A stretch of DNA of 15,277 nucleotides. Origin: an uncultured Butyricicoccus sp. (GTDB lineage Bacteria > Bacillota > Clostridia > Oscillospirales > Butyricicoccaceae). Position 1 is the stretch's first letter; each line of letters starts with the position of its first letter. The notes beneath the pieces were generated by a model, which saw only the letters and a list, made by a program, of their open reading frames with translations, did no database searches and was not told the DNA's origin. A program made the position numbers and the translations under genes. The stretch spans positions 1 to 15,277 of the forward strand of contig CANPPM010000022.1 in assembly GCA_947575935.1 (NCBI GenBank), in the 5' to 3' direction. Positions 14,834 to 15,277 of this stretch are shown in pieces.

Positions 14834-14992
14834 GCTGCGGACTCCTATCTGTGGCCCCTGATGAACGTTTGTTTTGAACCGGCGTTTTAACGGTCTTCAA
14901 ACAGACTTCAGGGCTGTGATTCGATCCAGCGGCTGCAGTATGCCCAAAAGATAGAGGATTGGGAATCGCGTATCCGCCGGAATCAGGCCCTT
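14834..14992 (-). promoter_or_regulatory. Leader region of the kinase operon
   Basis: About 150 nt between the predicted start near 14988 and the kinase ATG. I see no ORF with a ribosome binding site and no strong hairpin or riboswitch pattern. The 75-codon frame at 14799-15026 overlaps the kinase start and promoter and reads as non-coding. Confidence 0.4.
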
Positions 14993-15006
14993 TTATGATA
15001 TCATAA
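14993..15006. promoter_or_regulatory. Palindrome overlapping the kinase -10, candidate operator
   Basis: TTATGATATCATAA is a perfect 14-base palindrome covering the predicted -10 hexamer. A dimeric repressor or response regulator binding here would block RNA polymerase. Function is inferred from position and symmetry only. Confidence 0.45.
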
Positions 15007-15023
15007 CCAAAAGAAAGATTCAA
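14995..15023 (-). promoter_or_regulatory. Predicted promoter of the kinase/binding-protein operon
   Basis: Minus strand: -35 TTGAAT (15018-15023), 17-base spacer, -10 TATCAT (14995-15000). Both hexamers match the SigA consensus at 4-5 of 6 positions. It lies just after the terminator of the upstream unit. Confidence 0.55.
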
Positions 15024-15077
15024 CAAGTCCGCCGGATTTTTCTAGATAGGCTGGAAAAGCCCGGTGAGACAAGAAAA

Positions 15078-15107
15078 CCTCCGGCAGAACTTTCGTTTTG
15101 CCGGAGG
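15078..15107 (-). terminator. Rho-independent terminator of a unit to the right
   Basis: A 9-bp perfect stem CCTCCGGCA (15078-15086) / TGCCGGAGG (15099-15107), extended inside by 4 more pairs including one G-T around loop TTTC. Leftward it is followed by TTTTCTTGTC. It closes leftward transcription entering from beyond the right edge. Confidence 0.82.
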
Positions 15108-15182
15108 CAGACGGTTTGTTTGGAGAGCTGTCGGATTCTGCCATTTGCAGACGGCAGGGCTTTGTTGTGCAAACGTGTTGCT

Positions 15183-15277
15183 TAGGGCTTGTTTGAAAAA
15201 TGTCAATACGCCCAAACAACGATCCTTTTTCCGCCATACTTCCCCAATTTTTCTTGAAATACATCCAGTATTCCTGC
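15183..15277. mobile_element. Edge of a probable mobile or repeated element (partial)
   Basis: The segment opens with TAGGGCTTGTTTGA (15183-15196), identical to 2495-2508, followed by an imperfect inverted counterpart CAAACAACG (15212-15220). From the right edge the minus strand is open in two frames: one gives 24 residues ending IVVWAY before a stop at 15203-15205, another reads YWMYFKKNWGSMAEKGSLFG. This looks to me like the end of an insertion sequence or miniature element of the type repeated in Ruminococcaceae genomes, but no transposase domain can be shown from so short a piece. Confidence 0.35.

Noticed and set aside
14799..15026. 75-codon minus-strand frame upstream of the kinase
   Set aside because: Overlaps the kinase start and the predicted promoter and palindrome; no ribosome binding site.
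15001..15264. 87-codon minus-strand frame at the right edge as an intact gene
   Set aside because: A strong intrinsic terminator lies inside it at 15078-15107, so the 3' half cannot be normal coding sequence; only the rightmost part may be an element remnant.
1..15277. CRISPR array, toxin-antitoxin pair or defence island
   Set aside because: No regularly spaced repeats, no Cas-like proteins, and no paired small genes with ribosome binding sites were seen.

Overview
The window looks like a chromosomal segment from a Gram-positive anaerobe of the Clostridia (Firmicutes/Bacillota), most likely of the Ruminococcaceae/Oscillospiraceae type. The grounds are strong AGGAGG-type ribosome binding sites on almost every gene, a perfect CIRCE element (HrcA control) in front of groES-groEL, an ECF-type vitamin transporter S component, type III pantothenate kinase (CoaX), a family 1 solute-binding lipoprotein and a hybrid sensor kinase, all in moderately GC-rich DNA. 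Genus-level placement cannot be made from sequence reading alone.

Layout. (1) 1-2312, plus strand: the end of a cell-surface polysaccharide locus, with a 5'-truncated glycosyltransferase (end of one GT domain followed by a complete WsaF-like GT domain) and a secreted, C-terminally membrane-anchored protein of unknown function. (2) 2313-3593: a gene-poor strip holding one clear gene, tRNA-Leu(UAG), with a good promoter and terminator; the rest looks like decayed DNA with coding scraps. (3) 3594-4352, minus: an AT-rich XRE-type regulator fused to a membrane domain, between two hairpins and probably acquired. (4) 4712-7286, minus: CoaX and an ECF S component (probably PanT-like) in one transcript, followed after a terminator by a family S58 (DmpA/BapA-type) self-processing aminopeptidase. 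(5) 7383-9572, minus: groES-groEL with promoter, CIRCE and two tandem 3' hairpins. (6) 9647-15023, minus: a probable operon of hybrid sensor histidine kinase, orphan solute-binding lipoprotein and THUMP-domain rRNA methyltransferase. (7) The last ~100 bases look like the edge of a repeated or mobile element whose terminal 14-mer recurs at 2495.

How the genes work together: CoaX and the S component form a pantothenate salvage and activation unit for coenzyme A. The neighbouring S58 peptidase could feed it, because some members of that family release beta-alanine or other unusual N-terminal residues. The sensor kinase and its adjacent binding protein plausibly form a sugar- or ligand-sensing unit, since no permease genes accompany the binding protein. 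Nothing here is clearly a new defence or mobile system. The most interesting observations are the S58/PanT/CoaX neighbourhood, the kinase-plus-binding-protein pair with a palindrome over its promoter, the tail-shifting 20-bp duplication at the end of the methyltransferase gene, the membrane-anchored unknown protein, and the GCTTGTTTGA repeat family.
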